Assembly: GCA_001603335.1 (NCBI GenBank)
Contig: LUYR01000246.1
Span: 1 to 8,310 of the forward strand
DNA length: 8,310 bases
From: Rhodospirillales bacterium Alpha_05
GTDB lineage: Bacteria; Pseudomonadota; Alphaproteobacteria; Rhodospirillales; Rhodospirillaceae
Direction of reading: 5' to 3'
Shown here: positions 1 to 6,987 of the stretch, piece after piece
Layout of the letters: each line of letters opens with the position of its first letter
Numbering within the stretch: the first letter of the stretch is position 1
The notes under the pieces: generated by a model
What the model was told of the DNA's origin: nothing
The model's database searches: none
The model's input: only the letters and a program-made list of their open reading frames with translations
Made by a program: the position numbers and the translations under genes

Positions 1-1128
1 CGCCGCGCGCTCGCCGCCGCCGAACTCGCGCTGCGCTCGCACGAGGACGTGTTCGACGCCCTGCCCGACGCGGTGGTGATGCTCGGCACCGACCATCGCG
101 TGCTGCGCGCCAACCTCGCGGCGCGCGCGCTCTTCGGCCGCAACCTCACCGGCCGCGACGTCTCCTCGCTGGTGCGGCACCCGCCGATCCTCGCCGCGAT
201 CGACGCGGTGGAAGACGGCGAGCAGGAGCTGGAATTCTCGCTGCCGATCCCGGTGGAGCGGCGCTTCATCGTCAGCATCCGCGCCCTGCCGGGCGAGATC
301 GCGGGCGACGCGGCGATCCTGATTTCGTTCCACGACATCACCACGATCCGCCGCATGGAGCAGATGCGCGCCGACTTCGTGGCCAACGCCAGCCACGAAC
401 TGCGCACGCCGCTCTCCTCGCTGATCGGCTTCATCGACACCCTGCGCGGCCCGGCGCGCGACGACGTCGAGGCGCGCGACCGCTTCCTCGGCATCATGGC
501 GGAGCAAGCGGCACGGATGGCGCGGCTGATCGAGGATCTGCTGTCGCTCTCGCGCATCGAGCTCAACGAACACACGCCGCCGTCGCGCGCGGTGGATTTG
601 AAGAAACTCATCGGCTCGGCGATCGAAGGCCTGGAGCCGAAGGCGCGCGCCCGCGACGTCACCGTCTCGATCGCCGCGCCCGAAACCCTGCCCTGGGTGC
701 GCGGCGAACCCGACGAACTCGCCCAGGTGTTCCAGAACCTGATCGACAATGCGCTCAAATACACCCTGCCGCACACCGAGGTGACGGTCAGCCTCGCGCC
801 CCTCGACACCGGCCCGGTGAGCATGCCGCGCGAGGCGCAGGGCCCGGTGGTCGCGGTCGCGGTGCGCGACCACGGCGAAGGCATCGCGCAGGAGCATATC
901 CCGCGCCTCACCGAACGCTTCTACCGCGTCGATTCCGCCCGCTCGCGCAAGATGGGCGGCACCGGCCTCGGCCTCGCCATCGTCAAGCACGTGATGAACC
1001 GCCACCGCGGCGTGCTCACCATCGACAGCTCGGTCGGCTTGGGCAGTGTATTCACCGTCTATCTGCCGGTCGCCGCCGAGGTCGAACCGGCCGCCGAAAC
1101 GCCGCAGCGCCTCAGCCGCCCCGCCTGA
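1..1128 (+). CDS. phoR: PhoR-like phosphate-regulon sensor histidine kinase, 5' partial
   Basis: Membrane-linked sensor histidine kinase, likely the PhoR that autophosphorylates and passes phosphate to PhoB under phosphate limitation. The frame is open from base 1, so the N-terminus, with any membrane anchor, lies upstream. A GTG at 49 is in frame but sits inside PAS-type sequence (VFDALPDAVVML), so I do not take it as the start. In order: a PAS-like domain (about nt 46-330), an HisKA dimerisation domain with H-box FVANASHELRTPL (phospho-acceptor His at 394-396), and an HATPase_c domain with N-box FQNLIDNALKYT (Asn at 748-750), G1 box DHGEGI (868-885), F-box ERFYRVD, and G2 box GTGLGLA (958-978). 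All catalytic motifs are intact. The ending RFYRVDSARSRKMGGTGLGLAIVKH is typical of PhoR. The PhoR call rests on these motifs plus the adjacent phoU. Another PAS-containing HisKA kinase is possible but less likely. Confidence 0.88.
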   Translation, partial: RRALAAAELALRSHEDVFDALPDAVVMLGTDHRVLRANLAARALFGRNLTGRDVSSLVRHPPILAAIDAVEDGEQELEFSLPIPVERRFIVSIRALPGEIAGDAAILISFHDITTIRRMEQMRADFVANASHELRTPLSSLIGFIDTLRGPARDDVEARDRFLGIMAEQAARMARLIEDLLSLSRIELNEHTPPSRAVDLKKLIGSAIEGLEPKARARDVTVSIAAPETLPWVRGEPDELAQVFQNLIDNALKYTLPHTEVTVSLAPLDTGPVSMPREAQGPVVAVAVRDHGEGIAQEHIPRLTERFYRVDSARSRKMGGTGLGLAIVKHVMNRHRGVLTIDSSVGLGSVFTVYLPVAAEVEPAAETPQRLSRPA

Positions 1129-1167
1129 GCCCGGCGAAAAAATTCAACCTGATTTCCGAGGAACACC

Positions 1168-1884
1168 ATGCCCAACCTGAACCAGCCCCATACCGCCAAG
1201 GCCCTCGACCGCGAACTCGGTGATTTGCTGAAAGCGATCTCGCGCATCGGCGGCATGGCGGAAAACCAGATCGAGGAAGCCGCCCGCGCCCTCCTCGAAC
1301 GCGACGACCGCCTCGCCGCCGAGGTGATCAAGCGCGACAAGGAAATCGACCAGCTCGAGTCCGAAATCCAGCAGAAGACCCTGCATCTCCTCGCGCTGCG
1401 CGCCCCGGTGGCCGACGACCTCCGCCTCGTGGTCTCGGCGATTTCGGCGGCGAGCGCGTTCGAGCGCGTCGCCGACTACGCCGCCAACGCGGCGAAGCGG
1501 TCGATGGTGCTCAACACCATGACCACCGTTCCCGCCACCCGCGCGGTGGTGCGCCTGATGCACATGGTGAAGCGCCAGCTCCACGCCGCGATCACCGCCT
1601 TCGTCGAGGGCGACGCGCAGCAGGCAGTGGCGGTGTGGGAGCACGACGACGAGATCGACGCGATCTACTCCAGCCTGTTCCGCGAGATCCTCACCTACAT
1701 GATGGAAGACCCGCGCCAGATTTCCGCCTGCACCCACCTGCTGTTCATCGCCAAGAATGTCGAGCGGGTCGGCGACCACTCCACCAACGTCGCCGAGCTC
1801 ACCTACTTCATGGTCACCGGCCAGCAGCTCCGCGACCGGCCGAAGGCAGACGTGACCGCCGCGGTGACCCTCGCGGACGAATAA
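1168..1884 (+). CDS. phoU: Phosphate-signalling protein PhoU
   Basis: Cytoplasmic negative regulator that couples the Pst phosphate transporter to the PhoR kinase; in the known family, loss of PhoU makes the Pho regulon constitutive. The 238-residue product matches the usual length of about 240 and consists of two all-helical repeats. Each repeat carries the ExxxD metal-cluster motif: F-ERVADYAANAAKR in the first (E99, D103) and NVERVGDHSTNVAE in the second (E199, D203). The N-terminal region (HTAKALDRELGDLLKAISRIGGMAE) also fits PhoU. The start is supported by GAGGA at 1158-1162, five nt before the ATG. It lies 39 nt downstream of phoR on the same strand with no terminator visible between them, so co-transcription is likely. 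Usually pstSCAB genes are found next to or before phoU; none is seen between phoR and phoU here. Confidence 0.96.
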   Translation: MPNLNQPHTAKALDRELGDLLKAISRIGGMAENQIEEAARALLERDDRLAAEVIKRDKEIDQLESEIQQKTLHLLALRAPVADDLRLVVSAISAASAFERVADYAANAAKRSMVLNTMTTVPATRAVVRLMHMVKRQLHAAITAFVEGDAQQAVAVWEHDDEIDAIYSSLFREILTYMMEDPRQISACTHLLFIAKNVERVGDHSTNVAELTYFMVTGQQLRDRPKADVTAAVTLADE

Positions 1885-1906
1885 TCCGCGCCAAGGCCCG
1901 CGCATG

Positions 1907-1940
1907 AAAAAAGCCCAGGGGCAAAACCCCTGGGCTTTTT
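1907..1940. terminator. Bidirectional intrinsic terminator between phoU and ppa
   Basis: A perfect 9-bp stem GCCCAGGGG (1913-1921) and CCCCTGGGC (1927-1935) closes a five-base CAAAA loop. Six A precede the stem (1907-1912) and five T follow it (1936-1940), so the hairpin has a U-tract on either transcript. It ends phoU transcription from the left (22 nt after the phoU stop) and ppa transcription from the right (19 nt after the ppa stop). This is the clearest intrinsic terminator in the window. Confidence 0.93.
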
Positions 1941-1959
1941 GCTACCGCCCGCGCCGCGT

Positions 1960-2493
1960 TTACGCCTTGGCGTGGTAGCGGTCGATCGCTTCCTGGAGCA
2001 CCTGCTTCGCCTCGGCGCAGTTCGCCCAGCCGATGATCTTCACCCACTTGCCCTTCTCGAGGTCCTTGTAGTGGGCGAAGAAGTGCTCGAGGCGCTGCAA
2101 GTCGAGCTCGGCGATGTCGCCGATGTCGTTGGCGGTCGAGAAGAACGACTTCAGCGCTTCGTGCGGCACGCACAGCAGCTTTTCGTCCATCCCCTTCTCG
2201 TCTTCCATGCGCAACACGCCGATCGGCTTGGCGCGCACGATCGCGCCCGGAATCACCGGCAGACGGCCCAGCAGGAGCACGTCGACCGGGTCGCCGTCTT
2301 CCGACAGGGTGTGCGGCACGAAGCCGTAGTTGCAGGGATAATGCATCGCGGTGTGGAGGAAGCGGTCCACCACCAGGGCGCCGGACTCCTTGTCCAACTC
2401 GTACTTGACCGGCGGCGACAACAGCGACACTTCGACCAGCACGTTGATGTCGTGGGGCGGGTTGAGGCCGAGGGAAATTTTGTCGATATTCAT
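1960..2493 (-). CDS. ppa: Inorganic pyrophosphatase, family I
   Basis: Soluble cytosolic enzyme that hydrolyses pyrophosphate to two phosphates, pulling nucleic acid and other biosynthetic reactions forward. The 177-residue length is normal for bacterial family I enzymes. The signature DGDPVDVL is present, with Mg-binding acidic residues D66, D68 and D71. Other active-site positions known from the E. coli enzyme are conserved with an offset of one: E21, K30, E32, R44, Y56, D98, D103 and K105, and the HYKDLEKGKW segment near the C-terminus. The frame stays open upstream to 2811, but family homology begins at MNIDKI. That start has AGGAAG (complement of 2499-2504) five nt upstream, so 2493 is chosen. 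Its ATG shares bases with the TGA of the upstream AmpG-family gene (ATGA), implying translational coupling. The bidirectional terminator lies just downstream. Confidence 0.97.
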   Translation of the reverse strand: MNIDKISLGLNPPHDINVLVEVSLLSPPVKYELDKESGALVVDRFLHTAMHYPCNYGFVPHTLSEDGDPVDVLLLGRLPVIPGAIVRAKPIGVLRMEDEKGMDEKLLCVPHEALKSFFSTANDIGDIAELDLQRLEHFFAHYKDLEKGKWVKIIGWANCAEAKQVLQEAIDRYHAKA

Positions 2494-2504
2494 GAAGTCT
2501 TCCT
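2490..2504 (-). promoter_or_regulatory. ATGA stop-start overlap with ppa ribosome binding site
   Basis: On the minus strand the AmpG-family stop TGA (2492-2490) overlaps the ppa ATG (2493-2491) as ATGA. AGGAAG at 2504-2499 lies inside the last permease codons, five nt before the ATG. The arrangement fixes the ppa start and points to reinitiation or coupled translation from one mRNA. Confidence 0.85.
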
Positions 2505-3806
2505 GTTGGTACGGGAGAAAACGCCATCTCCCATTCGGGTTCTGCCGAGAACATGGGCAAGAACAGCAAGCCCCGGGACCGCCAGCAGCGCGGTCACAAC
2601 GAAAAATTCCTGCCAATTGCCGCCGAGACGGTCGACCAGCCAACCGGCGCTTCCTGCCATCAGGATGCGCGCAAGGTTGCCGATCGACGCCAGCAGAGCA
2701 TATTGCGTCGCGGCATGACCGGCATCGCACAACCGCGACAAAAACGCAACGAACGCGACGACGGCAAAGCCCGAGGTCAACCCGTCGCCGACCACCGCGG
2801 CGATGAACCACGGCCGCCCCGGGTCCGACGCCAACCCGGCGAACAGCAGGTTCGTCAAACTCATCACCACCCCGGCGGCGAACAGGCCGCGCCCGAGGCC
2901 GATCGACTTCAACAGCGCGCCGCCGACGATGCCGCCCGCGAGGGTCGCGCCGATGCCGTAGATCTTGCTGACCTCGGCGATCGTCGCGTAGTCGAACCCC
3001 ATCTCGCGGTAAAAGATCCCGCTCATTCGCCCGAGCATCGCATCGCCGAGCTTGAACAGCACGATGAACGCGAGAATCTCACCCCACAACGGCCGCGCGG
3101 TGAGCAGCTTCAACGGCGCGATCACCGCGTCGCGCAACCACGATCCCGGCGACGCCGCACCGCGCGACTGCGGCGGAACCTCGGGCTCGCGCGCCAGAAA
3201 CACCGCCACCAGCGGCAAGCACAGCACCAGCGCCAGCAACATATAGGCCACCGGCCAGCCGAACCGCGCCGCCAACAGCAGGCCGCCCGCGCCGCCGATC
3301 ACCGTGCCGCCCAAGTGCCAGCCGAAGATCGCCGCCGCCGAACCCGCCGCCATCCGCGCGCCGTCCATGATCTCGATGCGATACGCATCCACCACCACGT
3401 CCACCGACGCCGATGCGAACGCGACGATCACCGCCACCGCCGCCATCGCCGCCAGCCCCCGCTCCGGGTCCTGATGCGCGAGGCCGAACAGCGCCCCGAT
3501 CAACGCCACCAGCAACAGCACCAGCCAGCCGCGCCGCTGCCCGAGCCGCGCCAACCCCGGCGGGCGCACCCGGTCGAACACCGGCGCCCAGAGAAAATTC
3601 ACCGCATACGGCGCCGCAACCGCGCCGAACGCCGCAACCGCCGACCGGCTGAACCCCGCATCCGCCAGCCAGATCGACAAATTCACCGCCAGCAACGGCG
3701 CGGGCAAACCGCTCGCAATCCCCAGAACCACCACCGTCAACACCCGCGAATCCCGGTAGACGGCCAATGCCGCCCATCCCGCCGCGATTCGTTGCAGTGC
3801 CGACAT
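2490..3806 (-). CDS. ampG: AmpG-family muropeptide MFS permease
   Basis: Inner-membrane major facilitator protein of the AmpG family, which in E. coli imports GlcNAc-anhydroMurNAc and its peptides for peptidoglycan recycling and AmpC induction. The 438-residue product is almost wholly hydrophobic segments with short loops. Family features are GIASGLPAPLLAVNLSIWL (from about residue 29), FLWAPVFDR followed by GQRRGW (about 71-94), FASASVDVVVDAYR (about 130-143), VIAPLK, LFKLGDAML, and a C-terminal part with ATQYALLAS and AGWLVDRLGG. It is shorter than E. coli AmpG (491) because it lacks the extra C-terminal membrane segments. The ATG at 3806 has GAGGG (complement of 3812-3816) five nt upstream. 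The stop overlaps the ppa start, and the last codons N-R-K-T-S encode the ppa ribosome binding site. Its upstream region is the palindromic element. The family call is firm; the exact substrate is inferred. Confidence 0.85.
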   Translation of the reverse strand: MSALQRIAAGWAALAVYRDSRVLTVVVLGIASGLPAPLLAVNLSIWLADAGFSRSAVAAFGAVAAPYAVNFLWAPVFDRVRPPGLARLGQRRGWLVLLLVALIGALFGLAHQDPERGLAAMAAVAVIVAFASASVDVVVDAYRIEIMDGARMAAGSAAAIFGWHLGGTVIGGAGGLLLAARFGWPVAYMLLALVLCLPLVAVFLAREPEVPPQSRGAASPGSWLRDAVIAPLKLLTARPLWGEILAFIVLFKLGDAMLGRMSGIFYREMGFDYATIAEVSKIYGIGATLAGGIVGGALLKSIGLGRGLFAAGVVMSLTNLLFAGLASDPGRPWFIAAVVGDGLTSGFAVVAFVAFLSRLCDAGHAATQYALLASIGNLARILMAGSAGWLVDRLGGNWQEFFVVTALLAVPGLAVLAHVLGRTRMGDGVFSRTNRKTS

Positions 3807-3827
3807 GATCGCCCTCGGATACGAGAA

Positions 3828-3900
3828 GTGCGGGCTCTGCCCGCACCCGCTAGGGGCCTCAGGCCCCTAGTACCCCATTTGTTTTTCTGCGCGAAGCGCG
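3828..3900 (-). repeat. Left arm of the palindromic element (inverted copy)
   Basis: Read on the minus strand this arm gives GCGC-TTC-GCGC, an A-rich run, GGGGT, the hairpin CTAGGGGCC-TGA-GGCCCCTAG, then GTGCGGGC-AGA-GCCCGCAC. The last hairpin ends 11 nt before the ribosome binding site of ampG, so it would fall in the ampG 5' untranslated region if ampG is transcribed from upstream. Confidence 0.7.
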
Positions 3901-3929
3901 ATAAAGCCGAACCCTTCCGGAATTTTACT

Positions 3930-4006
3930 GCCGCTTCGCGGCGAAAAAACCAGGGATACGGGGTCTGGGGCCCGAGGCCCCAGTGGGGCCGGGGGCAAAG
4001 CCCCCG
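3930..4006 (+). repeat. Right arm of the palindromic element
   Basis: Read on the plus strand: GCCGC-TTC-GCGGC, an A6 run, GGGGT, CTGGGGCC-CGA-GGCCCCAG, then CGGGGGC-AAA-GCCCCCG. It has the same order and spacing plan as the left arm. Stem bases differ between arms while pairing is kept. It begins 16 nt downstream of the typA stop. Confidence 0.7.
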
Positions 4007-4022
4007 ACCTTCCTTCCCGAGC

Positions 4023-5843
4023 TTAGTCCTTCGCCGCGCGGCTGGCGCGCTTGCGGTCGTTGGGATCGAGGATCGCCTTGCGCAGACGGATGTTCTGCGG
4101 CGTGACTTCGACGCGTTCGTCTTCCTCGATGTAGGAGAGGGCTTCTTCGAGGCCCATCTTCCGCGGCGTGGTGAGGACGACGGCTTCGTCCTTGCTGGTG
4201 GTACGGATGTTGGTCAACTGCTTGGCTTTGAGCGGGTTGACCTCGAGATCCTGGCCACGCGCGTTTTCACCGATGATCATGCCGGTGTAGACGTCGACGC
4301 CGGAGCCGATGAACAGCGGGCCGCGTTCTTCGATGTTCCACAGCGCGTACGGCACGGTGGTGCCCTGCTGGGTCGAGATCAGCACGCCGTTGCGACGGCC
4401 TTCAATCTGGCCCTTGTAGGGGCCGTAGCCGTGGAACAGGCGGTTCATCACGCCGGTGCCGCGGGTATCGGTCATGAACTCGGAGTGATAGCCGATCAGG
4501 CCGCGCGACGGCGCGAGGAAGACGAGACGCATCTTCCCACCGCCGGACGGGCGCATTTCGGTCATTTCGGCCTTGCGCTGCGACATCTTGTCGACCACCG
4601 AGCCCGAGTATTCCTCGTCGACGTCGATCACGACTTCTTCGATCGGCTCCTGGCGTTCGCCGGATTCCGGATCTTCGCGGAACAGCACGCGCGGACGCGA
4701 GACCGAAAGCTCGAAGCCTTCGCGGCGCATGGTTTCGATCAGCACGCCGAGCTGGAGTTCGCCGCGGCCACCGACTTCGAATGCGTCGCGGTCGGCGGAT
4801 TCCCGCACCTGGAGGGCAACGTTGCCTTCGGCTTCGCGCTTCAGGCGCTCGCCGATCATGCGGCCGGTGACCTTGGTGCCTTCGCGACCCGCGAGCGGGG
4901 AGTCGTTGACCGAGAAGGTCATCGCGAGGGTCGGCGGGTCGATCGGCTGGGCGTTGAGGGCTTCGGTGACGTCCGGGGCGCAGAGGGTATCGGCCACGGT
5001 GGCGTCGGTGAAGCCCGCGAGCGCGATGATGTCGCCGGCTTCGGCGGAGTCCACCGGCACCCGCTCCAGGCCGCGGAACGACAGGATCTGGCTGGCGCGC
5101 GCCTGCTCGACGAGGCTGCCGTCGCGGTGCAGGGCCTTGATCGCCATGTTGCGGGTCAGGGTGCCGTCGAGGATACGGCCGGTGAGGACGCGGCCGAGGT
5201 ACGGATCGGCCTCGAGCGTCGTCGCGAGCATGCGGAACGGCTTGTCGAGGTTGGCGGTCGGCTCGGGCACGTGCTTGACGATCAGTTCGAACAGCGGCGT
5301 CAGGTCCTTGCGCTCGTCGTCGAGGTTCTCGACCGCCCAGCCGTCACGGCCGACGGCGTAGAGCATCGGGAAGTCGAGCTGTTCCTCGGTGGCGTCGAGC
5401 GCCGCGAACAGGTCGAAGACTTCGTCGTGGACTTCGTCCGGGCGGGCGTCGCCGCGGTCGACCTTGTTGATCACCACGATCGGGCGAAGGCCGAGCTTCA
5501 GCGCCTTGCCGACGACGAACTTGGTCTGGGGCATCGGGCCTTCGGCCGCGTCCACCAGCACCACCACGCCGTCGACCATGTCGAGGATGCGCTCGACCTC
5601 GCCGCCGAAGTCGGCGTGGCCGGGGGTGTCGACGATGTTGATGCGGATGTCGTTCCACAACACCGAGGTGCACTTGGCGAGGATGGTGATCCCGCGTTCG
5701 CGTTCGAGGTCGTTGGAATCCATGGCGCGCTCGGCGACGGCCTGGTTCTGGCGGAAGGTGCCGCTCTGCTTCAGCAGATTGTCGACGAGCGTGGTCTTGC
5801 CGTGGTCGACGTGCGCAATGATCGCAATATTGCGACGCTGCAT
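4023..5843 (-). CDS. typA: Translational GTPase TypA/BipA
   Basis: Ribosome-binding GTPase of the EF-G/LepA class, involved in ribosome assembly and stress or cold adaptation in studied bacteria. The 606-residue length is typical. The GTPase domain has P-loop AHVDHGKTT (residues 10-18), switch I RGITI (50-54), DTPGH (72-76) and NKVD (126-129). EF-G-like domains follow, with VVIDVDEEYSGSVVDKMSQRKAEM, then the TypA-specific C-terminal domain with LIGYHSEFMTDTRGTG and NRLFHGY. The ending NIRLRKAILDPNDRKR fits the family. The frame opens at a TTG (5861), but the ATG at 5843 gives the conserved MQRRNIAIIAHVDHGK start and has AGGA about nine nt upstream. It lies 45 nt downstream of the kinase gene with no visible terminator, so the two are likely co-transcribed. 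No frame damage is seen. Confidence 0.97.
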   Translation of the reverse strand: MQRRNIAIIAHVDHGKTTLVDNLLKQSGTFRQNQAVAERAMDSNDLERERGITILAKCTSVLWNDIRINIVDTPGHADFGGEVERILDMVDGVVVLVDAAEGPMPQTKFVVGKALKLGLRPIVVINKVDRGDARPDEVHDEVFDLFAALDATEEQLDFPMLYAVGRDGWAVENLDDERKDLTPLFELIVKHVPEPTANLDKPFRMLATTLEADPYLGRVLTGRILDGTLTRNMAIKALHRDGSLVEQARASQILSFRGLERVPVDSAEAGDIIALAGFTDATVADTLCAPDVTEALNAQPIDPPTLAMTFSVNDSPLAGREGTKVTGRMIGERLKREAEGNVALQVRESADRDAFEVGGRGELQLGVLIETMRREGFELSVSRPRVLFREDPESGERQEPIEEVVIDVDEEYSGSVVDKMSQRKAEMTEMRPSGGGKMRLVFLAPSRGLIGYHSEFMTDTRGTGVMNRLFHGYGPYKGQIEGRRNGVLISTQQGTTVPYALWNIEERGPLFIGSGVDVYTGMIIGENARGQDLEVNPLKAKQLTNIRTTSKDEAVVLTTPRKMGLEEALSYIEEDERVEVTPQNIRLRKAILDPNDRKRASRAAKD

Positions 5844-5861
5844 GACTTTATATCCTGTCAA
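5843..5861 (-). promoter_or_regulatory. Start choice and ribosome binding site of typA
   Basis: On the minus strand an in-frame TTG (5861-5859) precedes the ATG (5843-5841) by six codons. AGGA lies between them, about nine nt before the ATG, so it can serve the ATG but not the TTG. Homology also begins at the ATG. The TTG is rejected as the start. Confidence 0.75.
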
Positions 5862-5888
5862 TGTCGGTTCGAGACGTCGCCGGCGGGA

Positions 5889-6890
5889 TCACGCCGTCGC
5901 CTGAACATAAAGGTCGGCCATAGGCCGTTCCGGTCGCGCACCGAAGTGCGTGATGATTCGCCCGGCGGCCATGTTCCCGAGCCGTCCGCACACTTCGGGG
6001 GAGAACCCCATGGTGTGCGCCCGGAGGAAACCGGCGGCGAAAGCGTCGCCCGCGCCGGTGGTGTCGACGACGTCGTAAACCGCCTGAGCCGCCACGGTGT
6101 AGGTGGCGTTTCCGGCAATCACGACGCAGCCCTTGGCACCGCGAGTGATCGCGGCGATTTTCACGTGCGGACGCAGCGCATTCGTCGCCGCCTCGAAGTC
6201 GGCGGATTCGAACAGCGCCAGCGCCTCGTCCTCATTGGCGAAGAGGATGTCGACGTCGCTCTTCACCAGGTCCTGGAACTCCGCGCGGTGGCGGTTGACG
6301 CAGAACGGATCGGAGAGCGACAGCGCAACCTCGCGTCCGGCGGCGCGCGCAACCGCGCCGGCCTTCTTCATCGCGGCCTTGGCCGAGGCCTCGTCCCAGA
6401 GGTAGCCCTCGAGGTAGGCGACCTGCGACGCGGCGACGAGCGCCTCGTCCACATCCGTCTCGGTCAACTCGCGGCAGGCACCCAGATAGGTATTCATCGT
6501 CCGCTGTGCATCCCGGGTGACGAGAATCAGGCAGCGCGCGGTGGTCGAGCCGTTGTCCGACGGCGCGCAGGCGAAGGTCACCCCGGCGTTCTCGATATCG
6601 TGGCGGAACACCGCGCCGAGCGCGTCGTCGCGCACCTTGCCGATGTAGGCCGGGCGCCCGCCCAAAGCGGCGACAACCGCGGCGGTATTCGCCGCCGAGC
6701 CACCCGAACACTCGACACCCGGGCCCATGGCGCGATAGATTTCCTCCGCCCGACCGGCATCGATCAACGTCATCGCGCCCTTGGCCATGCCATGGGACTC
6801 GAGGAAGGCCTCGTCCGCATGCGCAAGGACGTCAACGATCGCGTTGCCGACGGCAACCACGTCGTGGCTCGCGGTTTGAGCCGATGACAT
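5889..6890 (-). CDS. PfkB-family carbohydrate kinase, adenosine kinase-like
   Basis: Ribokinase-fold ATP-dependent kinase, probably phosphorylating adenosine to AMP in purine salvage. The 333 residues span a complete PfkB domain: N-terminal DVVAVGNAIVDVLA (10-23), the glycine-rich substrate-lid motif CSGGSAANTA (61-70, PfkB signature 1 region), NEDEA (219-223), TRGAKG (249-254) and the anion-hole/catalytic motif DTTGAGDAFAAGF (276-288) with catalytic base D282. The early AIVD with SGGSAANT resembles alphaproteobacterial adenosine kinase-like proteins more than fructokinases or ribokinases, but substrate cannot be read from sequence with certainty. The ATG at 6890 has AGGAG (complement of 6897-6901) six nt upstream. 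It is the first gene of a probable unit with typA, 45 nt downstream, and is preceded by a plausible sigma-70-type promoter in the divergent region. Confidence 0.88.
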   Translation of the reverse strand: MSSAQTASHDVVAVGNAIVDVLAHADEAFLESHGMAKGAMTLIDAGRAEEIYRAMGPGVECSGGSAANTAAVVAALGGRPAYIGKVRDDALGAVFRHDIENAGVTFACAPSDNGSTTARCLILVTRDAQRTMNTYLGACRELTETDVDEALVAASQVAYLEGYLWDEASAKAAMKKAGAVARAAGREVALSLSDPFCVNRHRAEFQDLVKSDVDILFANEDEALALFESADFEAATNALRPHVKIAAITRGAKGCVVIAGNATYTVAAQAVYDVVDTTGAGDAFAAGFLRAHTMGFSPEVCGRLGNMAAGRIITHFGARPERPMADLYVQATA

Positions 6891-6926
6891 AGCAATCTCC
6901 TAAAGCCGGTCTTTCGGATGGGCGGC

Positions 6927-6954
6927 AGTATACATAGCCGTCCGCCAATCACAA
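6927..6954 (-). promoter_or_regulatory. Predicted sigma-70-type promoter for the kinase-typA unit
   Basis: On the minus strand TTGTGA (complement of 6949-6954) and TATACT (complement of 6927-6932) are separated by 16 nt. The -10 matches the consensus at five of six positions. Transcription would start about 30 nt before the kinase ATG. This is by eye only; alphaproteobacterial promoters are often poor matches to the consensus. Confidence 0.45.
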
Positions 6955-6965
6955 GCGATCCCGAG

Positions 6966-6987
6966 TTGCGGGTTTATGACACCGCAA
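6966..6987. promoter_or_regulatory. Inverted repeat in the divergent intergenic region
   Basis: TTGCGG (6966-6971) and CCGCAA (6982-6987) form a perfect 6-bp inverted repeat with a 10-nt spacer, 28 nt before the EI24 gene ATG. It could be an operator half-site pair for a dimeric regulator. Short inverted repeats of this size arise by chance, so the call is weak. Confidence 0.25.

Larger units (their letters stand above)
3828..4006. repeat. Composite inverted-repeat element of six hairpins (REP-doublet/BIME-like)
   Basis: This fills the 216-nt gap between typA and ampG, which holds no gene. Six short perfect hairpins, all with 3-nt loops, lie in 179 nt: 3828-3846 (8-bp stem), 3850-3870 (9 bp), 3889-3899 (4 bp), 3930-3942 (5 bp), 3965-3983 (8 bp) and 3990-4006 (7 bp). 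Read on the minus strand, the left three match the right three in order, loop type and linkers, so the whole is an imperfect palindrome around 3901-3929. The plan resembles paired REP sequences or a non-coding MITE. No canonical U-tract terminator follows typA, so the hairpins may serve as its 3' end. A possible weak -10 (TAAAAT, complement of 3922-3927) for ampG lies in the centre, without a good -35. Confidence 0.75.

Noticed and set aside
1144..1905. Minus-strand open frame of 253 codons opposite phoU
   Set aside because: It is the complement of phoU, whose motifs, length and ribosome binding site are clear. The antisense product shows only His/Val/Gly-rich composition.
2494..2811. Upstream extension of the ppa frame giving a 283-residue product
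   Set aside because: The extension lies over the AmpG-family coding region, has no similarity to pyrophosphatases, and the family start with a good ribosome binding site is at 2493.
3965..4006. Hairpins after typA as a canonical intrinsic terminator
   Set aside because: No U-tract directly follows either hairpin on the minus strand; the nearest T run (complement of 3944-3949) comes about 15 nt after the second hairpin. They may stabilise or end the mRNA, but do not meet the standard pattern.
5856..5861. TTGACA on the minus strand just before typA, a perfect -35 hexamer
   Set aside because: It lies only 12 nt before the ATG, so a matching -10 would fall inside the coding region. It is also the in-frame TTG context, and is best explained as chance.
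2553..6887. A plus-strand open frame of 1444 codons antisense to the AmpG-family gene, typA and the kinase gene
   Set aside because: It runs through three well-supported minus-strand genes and the palindromic gap. Its product is low-complexity (Arg/His/Gln-rich, then Asp/His/Val/Gly-rich) with no recognisable domain, as expected for the complement of GC-rich coding sequence with few stops.
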